From: JAGQWW01 sp041392845
GTDB lineage: Bacteria; Bacteroidota; Bacteroidia; Chitinophagales; Saprospiraceae
DNA: 64,000 nt
Reading direction: 5' to 3'
NCBI GenBank assembly: GCA_041392845.1
Contig: JAWKLG010000014.1
Coordinates: 109,735 to 173,734 of the forward strand
Below, piece by piece: positions 17,286 to 24,840 of this stretch. Within the stretch, counting starts at the first letter, position 1. The number at the start of each line of letters is the position of its first letter. The notes beneath the pieces are model-generated. The model saw only the letters and a list, made by a program, of their open reading frames with translations, ran no database searches and was not told where the DNA came from. The position numbers and the translations under genes are program-made.

Positions 17286-18778
17286 ATGCCCGAATTTTGG
17301 CTACAGAAGAATTTTAGTTTTCTTAGGGAAAATTTTCTTTTGAAAAAGGCGCTCCATTATCTCCCTGTCCTTATTATCCTGCTAGGAATTCTACTCAGGA
17401 TTAATGTTTATTTTCAAAATCGCTCCCTGATTATTGATGAAGCCAATCTGGCCAGAAATGTTGTGGAAAAAGACTTGGGTGACTTTTTCAGTCTCTCGAC
17501 TATGAACAATATGCACCACCGGTATTTTTAATGGCTTCCAAATTAGCCATTGAGATTGGTGGCGTCACTGAATTTGCCCTAAAGCTATTACCCCTTTTGG
17601 CAGGATGTTTCAGCATCATTTTGATGTGGTGGATAGCCAGGATTTACATCCGCCAACAATGGAAGCTGGCCTTCATCCTTGCCTTGTGGTCCTTTTCGGA
17701 GATCTCAGTTCGGTATGCTACCGAGTTCAAACAATACAGCCTCGATGCCATGCTGACCCTACTGCTGGTGTATGCTTTTTTAAAATTCCCTTTTTTTAAA
17801 AATAAAAATTCATGGCTTTGGGCCTTGGGCGGCGCATTGGCAGTGTGGACTTCCATGCCATCCGTTTTTGTATTGGCAAGTATCGGATTCTTGTGGTTGA
17901 TGGAGGCTTGGAAAGACGAATCAAAAACCTTGTTTCCGGTCTTGCTAACAGGCATTTTTTGGCTGGGAAATTTTGCCCTTTATTTCTTCACCATTTTAAA
18001 ATCTGACGCAGGATCAGATTACCTGCAAAATTTCCACGGCGAATATTTCTTTGATTTATTTCCTACGGATGCTGCCTCCCTCAAAAAAGACTGGAGTCTG
18101 CTGGAGGGGATATTCCGCTCCGTCACTGACAAAACATTTATCTCTATAATTTTCAGCATCCTGTTATTAGGCTCCGGCAGTTTTTACCTTTTTAAAAAGA
18201 AATTCACACTGTCCATCCTTCTTATTTTGCCGGTAGTATTGACCATGCTTGCCTCCCATTTTCATTTGTATTCCCTATTGGACCGGGTCAAATTATTTTT
18301 CCTTCCCCTCCTCATTTTAATAGCCGGTTTTGGATTAGAAATACTTTTTAAAAAAAGCCATAAAGCACTTCGAGTCGTTTTAATCGCCCTGGCCATTCTG
18401 GTCGTCATCAACAAGGACGGTTATCCCTATTTTATAAAAAAAATGGAATTTGAAGACAGCAAATCTTGCCTTACTGGACTACAAGAAATTCGAAACCAGG
18501 ATCGTCCTATCGTCGTCCACCATGATGCCTATTCAGCCTTCATTTTTTACAACAACTACCACCAAAACGCCTTTCAATTTTCCAATTATTACAAATTAAA
18601 CTGGAACCAAAACCCCACAGAAGTCTTACCCGACCGCACCGTCCAATGGTGGCTATTCTTCTCTCACACCTCACCTTCCGACCAGGAAGAAGCAATTCAA
18701 GAAGCAAAACAAAAATATGTGTTATTGAAGGATGAAAGTTGGGAAGGTAGTAGGGTAGTGGAGTTTGGGGTGGAATGA
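17286..18778 (+). pseudogene. GT-C glycosyltransferase, multi-pass membrane protein, one frameshift
   Basis: About 497 residues if one base is restored near 17491-17495, giving DFFSPLDYEQYAPPVF across the break; the second part alone would start at ATG 17531. The first loop carries IIDEANLARN, where acidic residues are catalytic in the ArnT/PMT-like GT-C fold. Some ten hydrophobic segments follow (for example LLPLLAGCFSIILMWWIARI and FFLPLLILIAGFGLEILF). Such enzymes use lipid-linked sugars on the outer face of the inner membrane to decorate lipids or proteins. The rest is intact, so a sequencing deletion is a fair explanation. No polysaccharide genes adjoin it. Confidence 0.75.
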
Positions 18779-18830
18779 GAAGGAATGAGTGAATTGGTGA
18801 TTGGGTGAATGGGTGATTTGATTTATTTTG
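18779..18830 (+). repeat. TGAATGGG octamer repeat at gene end
   Basis: Degenerate 8-nt units (tgaattgg, tgattggg, tgaatggg, tgatttga) begin right after the TGA stop of the GT-C gene. Confidence 0.6.
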
Positions 18831-18907
18831 GTGTTGAAAATTTTCAAGATAATGTGGCCAGCTGACTTTAAAATAAAAGTCTTTATTCGCATTTTAAAAC
18901 AAAATAA

Positions 18908-19412
18908 ATGGTAACTATAGAAAGAGTTGTTGACGGTTTGAAAATATATCAATCGCAAATTCAATTCTCGATAATGGAAATTTTTATTTTACTGGAATTA
19001 ATAAATCCAGAGGAATCATGCCTAATTCTTTAGGTAAATTTAATTTAGAGAGAAGCCAAATTGAATGGGAAATTACAGTTCAAAATGGAGTTTTATCCTC
19101 AATCCCCATAATTTATAGGGATTAAATTGGAGTACAAGGCACGAGGGGTAAAATTTTCTTTTTTAAACAACTTTAGAAAGATGGTATTGGCAACTCAATT
19201 ACCGAATTAAGAATTCTTAAATCATTTTTTAGGTAATAGCTTTAAAGCAATTTCAAAACTGTTTAAATTCTAAAAAAGTTAAAGAATTATTTAAGACTGC
19301 GGCGACCCATAATTTTCTTACTTATTTTGAGGCAGATGATTTGCAAGACTTTGTAACTTTAAAAATGAGCTTGATTCAGTCTGTTGTAAATTTATTGATT
19401 TTATTAAATTGA
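18908..19412 (+). pseudogene. Remnants of an AT-rich gene in several frames
   Basis: Coding-like stretches follow each other in different frames without proper starts. One frame is open at 18934-19125 (FENISIANSILDNGNFYF, RGIMPNSLGKFNLERSQIEWEI, VQNGVLSSIPIIYRD). A second continues it as IKLEYKARGVKFSFLNNFRKMVLATQLPN (about 19120-19209). A third gives NSKKVKELFKTAATHNF and YFEADDLQDFVTLKMSLIQ before a TGA at 19410-19412. Composition resembles the three paralogues that start only 7 bases later. It is most likely the wreck of one or two genes of the same accessory locus. No family is recognised. Confidence 0.5.
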
Positions 19413-19418
19413 AATAAT

Positions 19419-20522
19419 TTGAAATTAATATTTGAATTGCCTGATACTGAATGTGTTAATTTCGGAGAATACTCATGTTCCCCTGAAGATTATTTAATTT
19501 ATCAAACCAAAACTGGAGAGATAAATAGAATCGAATTTCCAACTGGAGAGATTATAAATATTGCCAAATTCGATAGAAAAATTTCAGAGTTGCTTCCTTT
19601 TTATGGAGAACTTTATTTGTTTAATGAATCCTACAATTTGTATTCTTTTTCGGGCTCAGAACTTATAGTACAAGAAAATGAATTGAGAATTTACCCTCCC
19701 TCACCTCTATCTTCAAATTTTGCATTAGCAAGGAAAAGATTTAGTTATAAGAATTCCCAATACTTTATTTATAATCTAATTACCAGGGAAGTTTTATTCG
19801 AAATACCACACACGATTGATTTTTTCTTTGATGAAATGGCTTTCCTTTTAGAAGATGGCCAAATTGTTAGTTATAAAATTGAGGAAGATAGGTTGAATGT
19901 TTTGTGGGAATTTAATTTTGAAAGTTTACCAAATTATTATTCTCCTCATTCTGAAAAATATGTTATTGATGATGTAAATAGGTGGGTCGGTACTTATAAT
20001 CAGATTTTATGGATTGAGTTAAATTCATCTAAGTTAATAGGCTTAGACATCCAAACAGGGGAATTAAAATATGAAATCTTTGAACCGAAATATATTGGAA
20101 AAGGTGCAGACGGAAGGGAAATGATATTTAATCTCGGCTCTGTTTTAAATCTTGATTCTGAAAATGGATTACTCATTGGATTAAGGGATCGTTATTATTT
20201 AGAATACGATTTAAATTCAAATAGCCCATATCTCAAGAAAATCGATTTGAAAAATCAGTTTCTCGATTTTCATCCTTTTGCATTTGATATGAAGGACATT
20301 GGATTTTTGCAGTTTAATAATTCTTTCATAGTGGGTTATGATAAAATGGAAGGTAAATTTTGTGTTTTTGACAGAGAAACCAAAAACATAAATTCAAAAG
20401 TCAAACTGGATTTCGGAGATAGAAAAGGGGGCGGTGCCAAAATATTATCTTCTTTAATATGTGAAAATTATGTAATTATTGGAGATTGTTTTGGGACTTT
20501 GAGGATATTTCAAACAGAGTAA
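19419..20522 (+). CDS. Uncharacterised 367-aa protein, paralogue 1 of 3
   Basis: Starts with TTG (19419), as no ATG is available near the N-terminus. No signal peptide or membrane segment, so it should be cytosolic. The sequence alternates short beta strands in repeated blocks: LWEFNFESLPNYY, VGTYNQILWIELNSSKLIGLDIQTGEL, GLLIGLRDRYYLEYDL, FHPFAFDMKDIGFLQF, GYDKMEGKFCVFDRET, and CENYVIIGDCFGTLRIF at the end, like blades of a PQQ/WD40-type beta-propeller. It aligns along its whole length with the next two genes. AT-rich against its neighbours. Function unknown; a role as one member of a tandem immunity or sensor array is inference. Confidence 0.75.
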   Translation: MKLIFELPDTECVNFGEYSCSPEDYLIYQTKTGEINRIEFPTGEIINIAKFDRKISELLPFYGELYLFNESYNLYSFSGSELIVQENELRIYPPSPLSSNFALARKRFSYKNSQYFIYNLITREVLFEIPHTIDFFFDEMAFLLEDGQIVSYKIEEDRLNVLWEFNFESLPNYYSPHSEKYVIDDVNRWVGTYNQILWIELNSSKLIGLDIQTGELKYEIFEPKYIGKGADGREMIFNLGSVLNLDSENGLLIGLRDRYYLEYDLNSNSPYLKKIDLKNQFLDFHPFAFDMKDIGFLQFNNSFIVGYDKMEGKFCVFDRETKNINSKVKLDFGDRKGGGAKILSSLICENYVIIGDCFGTLRIFQTE

Positions 20523-20567
20523 AACAGTAGATGGAAATTCCGATAAAACAGGAAAGCTTAAAGTTCA

Positions 20568-21683
20568 ATGTTAGAAGTTAAAAAAGTAGAAGGAGTTTTA
20601 GGCCAAAATTTAAATGAATGTCATTTAGACTCTAAAGGGTTTTATTTTCAAAAATTGAATGATGATAATTTTTATTGCATTGAACATAAAACCTTGGATA
20701 CTAGAGTAGTAGGAATTACAAAACAAAGAATCCGAAACTTTTATAAGGTTGAAGGGAATTTATACATTTCAGACGAAAACTCCAGAGTTTCACAATTTTT
20801 AGAATCCGGAGAATTTAGATTTCTATTGGGGGATATCTGCTCTTCTTTAAAAAATTCCGTGGAATCTAAATATATTTTAGGGTATGGAATGGAAGATTTT
20901 AGAATCTTGGATACAAATATTATAGACATTTTATCTGTAGAGAAAATATCATCCTATCATGGTATTATTAAAATGATTTACAAGAGTTTATTATTTTTTC
21001 ATGATAACGGAACCATTTTTTGTAAGGAAATAAATAATAAAAAGATTAAAGACTTATGGAAATTAAGAATTGCGGATGTATTGAAAAATGAGGATTCTGA
21101 AACGGAAGAAAATGAATACAAAATAGATCATATAGTAGGTATCAATAACGAAATCATCTGGATTGCATTAAAGTCGGAAAGGGTTTTGGGAATTTGCATT
21201 AAAACAGGAAAAGTATTGTATGACCTAGCTGAGATACTAAATACTTACTACAACAACAACGGAACTAAACTGCATTTTTATCTAAAAGATTATTTGGTAA
21301 TTGATGATCATCGAAATCTGTTAATTGCTCTAGTTGGAAAATCCTATTTTGAAATTTCTTTTGAAGGTGATTCCCCAGTTTTAAAGAATGTAGATTTCTC
21401 AGAAGAGCTTTCAAGTTTTGGGCCTTTTGATTTTGAGCAAAATCAAACGGGATACTTACCTCTTGACAAAGGGAAATTAGTCGGTGTTGATAAAATGAGC
21501 GGGAAAATTTGTTTGATAGATTTACTTACAATGAAAATTACCTTTCATTTTGACCTGGGATTAAATGAAACAATTAGAGGGAAGATAATTTCATCCGTTT
21601 GGATTACTGATAATTTAATTTACGTTTTAGATACCGTAAATAATTTAACGATTCTAAAGTTTGAAGAAAACGTTGAAAACTAA
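20568..21683 (+). CDS. Uncharacterised 371-aa protein, paralogue 2 of 3
   Basis: Begins 45 bases after paralogue 1. No signal peptide. It shares the same block order: LWKLRIADVL, GINNEIIWIALKSERVLGICIKTGKV, LLIALVGKSYFEISF, SFGPFDFEQNQTGYLPL, GVDKMSGKICLIDLLT and NLIYVLDTVNNLTILKF. The G-x-DKM-x-GK motif is identical in all three copies while most other positions differ, so the copies are old or diverge fast. A run of acidic residues (NEDSETEENEY) is inserted between the first two blocks. Beta-propeller fold is inferred from the strand pattern. Confidence 0.75.
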   Translation: MLEVKKVEGVLGQNLNECHLDSKGFYFQKLNDDNFYCIEHKTLDTRVVGITKQRIRNFYKVEGNLYISDENSRVSQFLESGEFRFLLGDICSSLKNSVESKYILGYGMEDFRILDTNIIDILSVEKISSYHGIIKMIYKSLLFFHDNGTIFCKEINNKKIKDLWKLRIADVLKNEDSETEENEYKIDHIVGINNEIIWIALKSERVLGICIKTGKVLYDLAEILNTYYNNNGTKLHFYLKDYLVIDDHRNLLIALVGKSYFEISFEGDSPVLKNVDFSEELSSFGPFDFEQNQTGYLPLDKGKLVGVDKMSGKICLIDLLTMKITFHFDLGLNETIRGKIISSVWITDNLIYVLDTVNNLTILKFEENVEN

Positions 21684-21739
21684 GTAGATTTTGGAGATCG
21701 AATTTAGGATTTAAAGTGAGGTTTGATAAAATTGATTAA

Positions 21740-22849
21740 ATGATTAGTGAATTACTGACCATCCATGATGTTTATAGTCAGCATTCGGGTCAATATTTTT
21801 TATTTAATAACATATTTATTTGCCAAAGAAAATCTTCTAATGAAATTCTTTTTTTTGACATTTTTAAAAAGGCTATTATAAAAAGGGAAAGGTTTAATGT
21901 TAGAATAGAAAATTTCAAATTATATGAAAACCAATTATTTTTTAATGATCACCATTCTAAATTATATAAGATAGATAATTTAGATATCCTTACTTTAGAA
22001 TTAAATAATAAAGTCTATTTAAGACCAAACGAGAATTCAGAATTTTCTTTGTCAAGGGTGATTGATGATTCAGGAAATAAAAAATATTTTGCTTTTAATT
22101 TAAGGACCAAAAAATTCCAATTTGAATTAGAAAAAAATATTCGTTTTATATCGAAGGATTGGTTTTTTAAATATGAGGATAACCAAATAATAGCTTTGAA
22201 ATCCATAAAAAACCAAGTTGTACAATGCTGGGAATTTGATTTAAATGATTTGCCAAAATTTTATAAGAATGTTGATAGACAATACAAGGGTGATAGAATC
22301 GAAAGATGGTTAGGAGTATTTAAAAACAATATATTTGTTGTTTTGGAGTCAGGAAGAATTATTGGAATTAACCTACTAACGGGTAAAGAAGAGGTTAATA
22401 TTTTTTCTCCAAAATCATTAGGTAAGATGTATTCAAACGATAAACTTGAAATTCAGTTCTCACCATATTCCCTTGCAAATTTTGATCCTATTAATAATAC
22501 TTTTATTGGAATATTTGGAAACCAAATCTTTGAGTTTTCTATAAGTAATGGTCTCTCAAATAAAGAATATGATCTAAAGGATAACTTGCAAGAATTTCAA
22601 CCATTTATTTTTGACTACAACAATATTGGTGATTTACCTTTTAACGATGATTTTATTATTGGAATTGATAAAATGAATGGGAAATTTATTGTTTGGAATC
22701 GAAAAAGTAAAGCAATAATCGGAAAGAAGGATTTAGATATCAAAAATCCAAATGGAAATGTCTTAATTCTTAATTCAACTTTAAGCCAAAATCATATCTG
22801 CCTGGGATTACCTAATGAAACAGTTAAGCTTTATTCCATTGGAATTTAA
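21740..22849 (+). CDS. Uncharacterised 369-aa protein, paralogue 3 of 3
   Basis: Begins 56 bases after paralogue 2; no signal peptide. Blocks in the same order: CWEFDLNDLPKFY, GVFKNNIFVVLESGRIIGINLLTGKE, NTFIGIFGNQIFEF, FQPFIFDYNNIGDLPF, GIDKMNGKFIVWNRKS and NHICLGLPNETVKLYSIGI. It is closer to paralogue 1 (W-E-F, R-W-L/V-G and G-x-DKM-x-GKF shared) than to 2. It ends the array; repeat-rich non-coding DNA follows. Low GC and Lys/Asn-rich codon use set all three apart from housekeeping genes in the window, which suggests transfer or rapid evolution. Confidence 0.75.
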   Translation: MISELLTIHDVYSQHSGQYFLFNNIFICQRKSSNEILFFDIFKKAIIKRERFNVRIENFKLYENQLFFNDHHSKLYKIDNLDILTLELNNKVYLRPNENSEFSLSRVIDDSGNKKYFAFNLRTKKFQFELEKNIRFISKDWFFKYEDNQIIALKSIKNQVVQCWEFDLNDLPKFYKNVDRQYKGDRIERWLGVFKNNIFVVLESGRIIGINLLTGKEEVNIFSPKSLGKMYSNDKLEIQFSPYSLANFDPINNTFIGIFGNQIFEFSISNGLSNKEYDLKDNLQEFQPFIFDYNNIGDLPFNDDFIIGIDKMNGKFIVWNRKSKAIIGKKDLDIKNPNGNVLILNSTLSQNHICLGLPNETVKLYSIGI

Positions 22850-23123
22850 GTTCATAAAATCCCATTACCATTTCCTCTTTTAAAAATCCTTTCTAGCTCA
22901 AGTAACCAGATTTTGGCTCGAAGGCCGGAATGACATACTTCTTTTGGGACAAGTCACGTAAAAACGAGTCAGAAAGAACCGATTTGTAAGGATAGGGCAT
23001 GCCCTGTCCCTACACGGTGAACGAAAGAATGCAACCTGAAAGGCGAGGTGCGAAGCAGAATCTTTCAAGTGACGAAATACCAGTGACGAGTGAGAATAAG
23101 GAGCATCCAACTTAATGGACTTC

Positions 23124-23250
23124 TTCATGTTCCTTCATGCCTTCATGTTTCAAAAAAATCTGAAGGACGATTGGGAGCCTTTTAATTGTTCATTCTAGCA
23201 TACGTAACAGATTCCGGCTCAGAGGCCGGAATGACCATATCTTTTGGGAA
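23124..23250 (-). repeat. REP-like palindrome with ATGAAGG tail, inverted copy
   Basis: Reverse complement of the unit at 11978-12115: palindrome at 23211-23232, then (on the minus strand) gctagaatgaacaattaaaaggctcccaatc and gaaacatgaaggcatgaagg. Confidence 0.7.
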
Positions 23251-23252
23251 AT

Positions 23253-23319
23253 CCAGCACCTAGTACCTAGAACCCAGTACCTAGAACCCAGCACCTAGAA
23301 CCCAGTCCCAAGCACCCAG
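23253..23319 (-). repeat. GCTGGGT heptanucleotide array
   Basis: Minus-strand G-rich units of period 7 (ctgggtt, ctaggta, ctgggtt, ctaggtg and so on) just beyond the terminator of the tRNA gene, again in sense orientation relative to that gene. Confidence 0.8.
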
Positions 23320-23322
23320 ATC

Positions 23323-23352
23323 AAAAAAGCCCGGTCCAAACGAACCAGGCTT
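23323..23352 (-). terminator. Terminator of the tRNA gene
   Basis: On the minus strand GCCTGGTT and GGACCGGGC pair (with G-U wobble) around loop CGTTT, followed by TTTTTT. It lies 8 bases after the mature tRNA end. Confidence 0.75.
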
Positions 23353-23360
23353 CTTTTTTG

Positions 23361-23434
23361 TAGCGCGGGGCGGGCTTGAACCGCCGACCTCGGGATTATG
23401 AATCACGCGCTCTAACCAGCTGAGCTACCGCGCC
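23361..23434 (-). tRNA. tRNA-Met (anticodon CAU)
   Basis: A 74-base cloverleaf on the minus strand: acceptor GGCGCGG/CCGCGCT, D arm GCTCAGCTGGTTAGAGC, anticodon loop TTCATAA with CAT at 23400-23398, T arm GGCGG-TTCAAGC-CCGCC, discriminator A. CCA is not encoded (ACA follows). The first acceptor pair is G-U, so it is not an initiator by the usual C-A mismatch. The anticodon stem has one T-C mismatch. An Ile tRNA with lysidine-modified CAU cannot be fully excluded. Confidence 0.9.
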
Positions 23435-23597
23435 ATTTTATTGCTGCTTTAAAAGCGGCTGCAAATATACAAACTTTCAGTTCATACAAGTCAAACTTTT
23501 TGCAAGGTTTTTTTATAATTTTTTCAAAAAGGACTTTCAGCATAAACTTGTATTTTAGCCGCAGGTTATTCTTCTATATCAACAAAACAAACAGAAC

Positions 23598-24182
23598 ATG
23601 AGAACAATCGTCATTTTGGTAGTATTAGCTGTACTTGCACTCCTGATGTTAAACGGATGTAGTACTTACAATAGCTTCGTTGATAATGAAGCAGAGGTGG
23701 AAAAGCAATGGGCAAACGTACAATCTGCCTATCAGGAACGTGCTGACCTGGTTCCCAACCTCGTTGCAACCGTGAAAGGAGCTGCTGATTTTGAAAAATC
23801 AACCTTGACTCAAATTACAGAAGCCCGCGCTAAAGCAACCAGCGTAAACATCGATCCAAGCAAAATTTCTCCCGAAAAACTCGCAGAATTCCAACAAGCA
23901 CAAGGAGAATTGTCCTCAGCATTGGGCAGACTTTTGATGGTTACCGAAAATTATCCAGAACTAAAAGCCAATGCAAACTTCCGCGACCTCCAGGCTCAAT
24001 TGGAAGGAATGGAAAATCGCATCCGCGTAGAAAGAAATAAATTCAACGAAAAAACCGCTGAATACAACAAACTGGTAAAAAGATTCCCCGGAACCTTCTA
24101 TGCTTCCGTCTTCGGATTCGACTCCAAACCTTTGTTTGAGGCTGATCAGAGTGCGCAGAATGCACCGAAGGTAGAATTCTAA
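23598..24182 (+). CDS. lemA: LemA family protein
   Basis: A 194-residue protein with an N-terminal hydrophobic segment ending in a lipobox-like NGCS (Cys21), then the LemA pattern: YNSFVDNEAEVEKQWANVQSAYQERADLVPNLVATVKG, a helical region, LMVTENYPELKANANFRDLQAQLEGMENRI and VKRFPGTFYASVFGF near the end. LemA proteins are membrane-anchored helical bundles of unclear function. They usually sit in an operon with TPM-domain (DUF477) phosphatase genes; here none follows, and the stop codon runs straight into repeats. Confidence 0.92.
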   Translation: MRTIVILVVLAVLALLMLNGCSTYNSFVDNEAEVEKQWANVQSAYQERADLVPNLVATVKGAADFEKSTLTQITEARAKATSVNIDPSKISPEKLAEFQQAQGELSSALGRLLMVTENYPELKANANFRDLQAQLEGMENRIRVERNKFNEKTAEYNKLVKRFPGTFYASVFGFDSKPLFEADQSAQNAPKVEF

Positions 24183-24840
24183 GGGCGGCTGTTGGCTGTT
24201 GGCCATTGGCCATTGGCTTTTTGGTTGGCTTCGCCAACTTGGTTTGAAGGAAAAGTCATTCCGGATTATTGTCGGGATGACTTTTTTGTTTAGAAATGCA
24301 TTGCCGAATCAGGCAGAATCTCCGGTGGTTGAGCCTGTCGAAACCACCGGAAGTCAATGGGAAGAATGGTAAACTCCGAGCCAACGCAACCATCTTTAAA
24401 AAATCTATTCTAGGCAACGTAACAGATTCCGGCTCGGAGGCCGGAATGACATGATAGGCTGTTGGCTATTGGCCGTTAGCTATTGGCTTTTCTTAATTGG
24501 CATTGCTTCAGATTCCCGTATCCACAAATCTAGATAAGATAATGGGCTACCGCATGGTATCAGGAAAATCCAAAAGCCTGCGTTTAGAGTACTATACCAA
24601 GAATTCTATCAACTAAACGATAAATTGGAAACCTTTAGAGATCCTTTCTAGGCAACGTAACAGATTCCGGCTCGGAGGCCGGAATGACCATATCTTTTGG
24701 GACGAGTCACGAGCAAACGAGCCCCCGAGCCACGATCCCAAACCTTTCTCCCCCCATTCCGTACAACCCATACATCTAAATTCAAAAACCAAAAATCTAA
24801 AATCGCCTCGCGTTTGGCTTCACTCAAAAGGACCATACAA
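24183..24840. repeat. Repeat-packed intergenic block, no gene
   Basis: GGCTGTT/GGCCATT heptamers (24186-24232) directly after the lemA stop, a gtggttgagcctgtcgaaaccac hairpin (24329-24351), the REP-spacer-REP copy 2 (24403-24690) and an aaaatctaaaa stretch before the kinase gene. No promoter element was identified. Confidence 0.75.
24403..24690 (-). repeat. REP-spacer-REP composite element, copy 2 (inverted)
   Basis: Palindromes at 24426-24447 and 24664-24685, both on the minus strand with the same flank (ctgttacgttgcctagaa), enclose a spacer matching 6873-7057 in reverse. Shared spacer phrases include ggtttccaatttatcgttt, gtactctaaacgcagg and tttgtggatacgggaatct. Small differences, including GGCTGTT-unit changes inside the right part, show that the copies have drifted. 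Confidence 0.75.

Larger units (their letters stand above)
22850..23322. repeat. Repeat-packed intergenic block, no gene
   Basis: Holds a degenerate REP copy on the minus strand (22885-22955, right arm intact, left arm decayed), the palindrome atagggcatgccctgtcc flanked by cgtaagg/ctacacgg (22986-23016), gacgagtg phrases, a catgccttcatgtttc stretch (23123-23155), a good minus-strand REP (palindrome 23211-23232) and a minus-strand GCTGGGT array (23253-23319). Confidence 0.75.

Noticed and set aside
14077..24351. GAGCCTGTCGAA hairpins (14077-14101, 24329-24351) as a novel element
   Set aside because: This hairpin phrase is, from memory, widespread in many bacterial genomes, so it is noted only as part of the repeat blocks.
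24697..24840. Upstream extension of the histidine kinase
   Set aside because: These 48 codons overlap REP-flanking repeat DNA and read as low-complexity basic residues; ATG 24841 is a better start.
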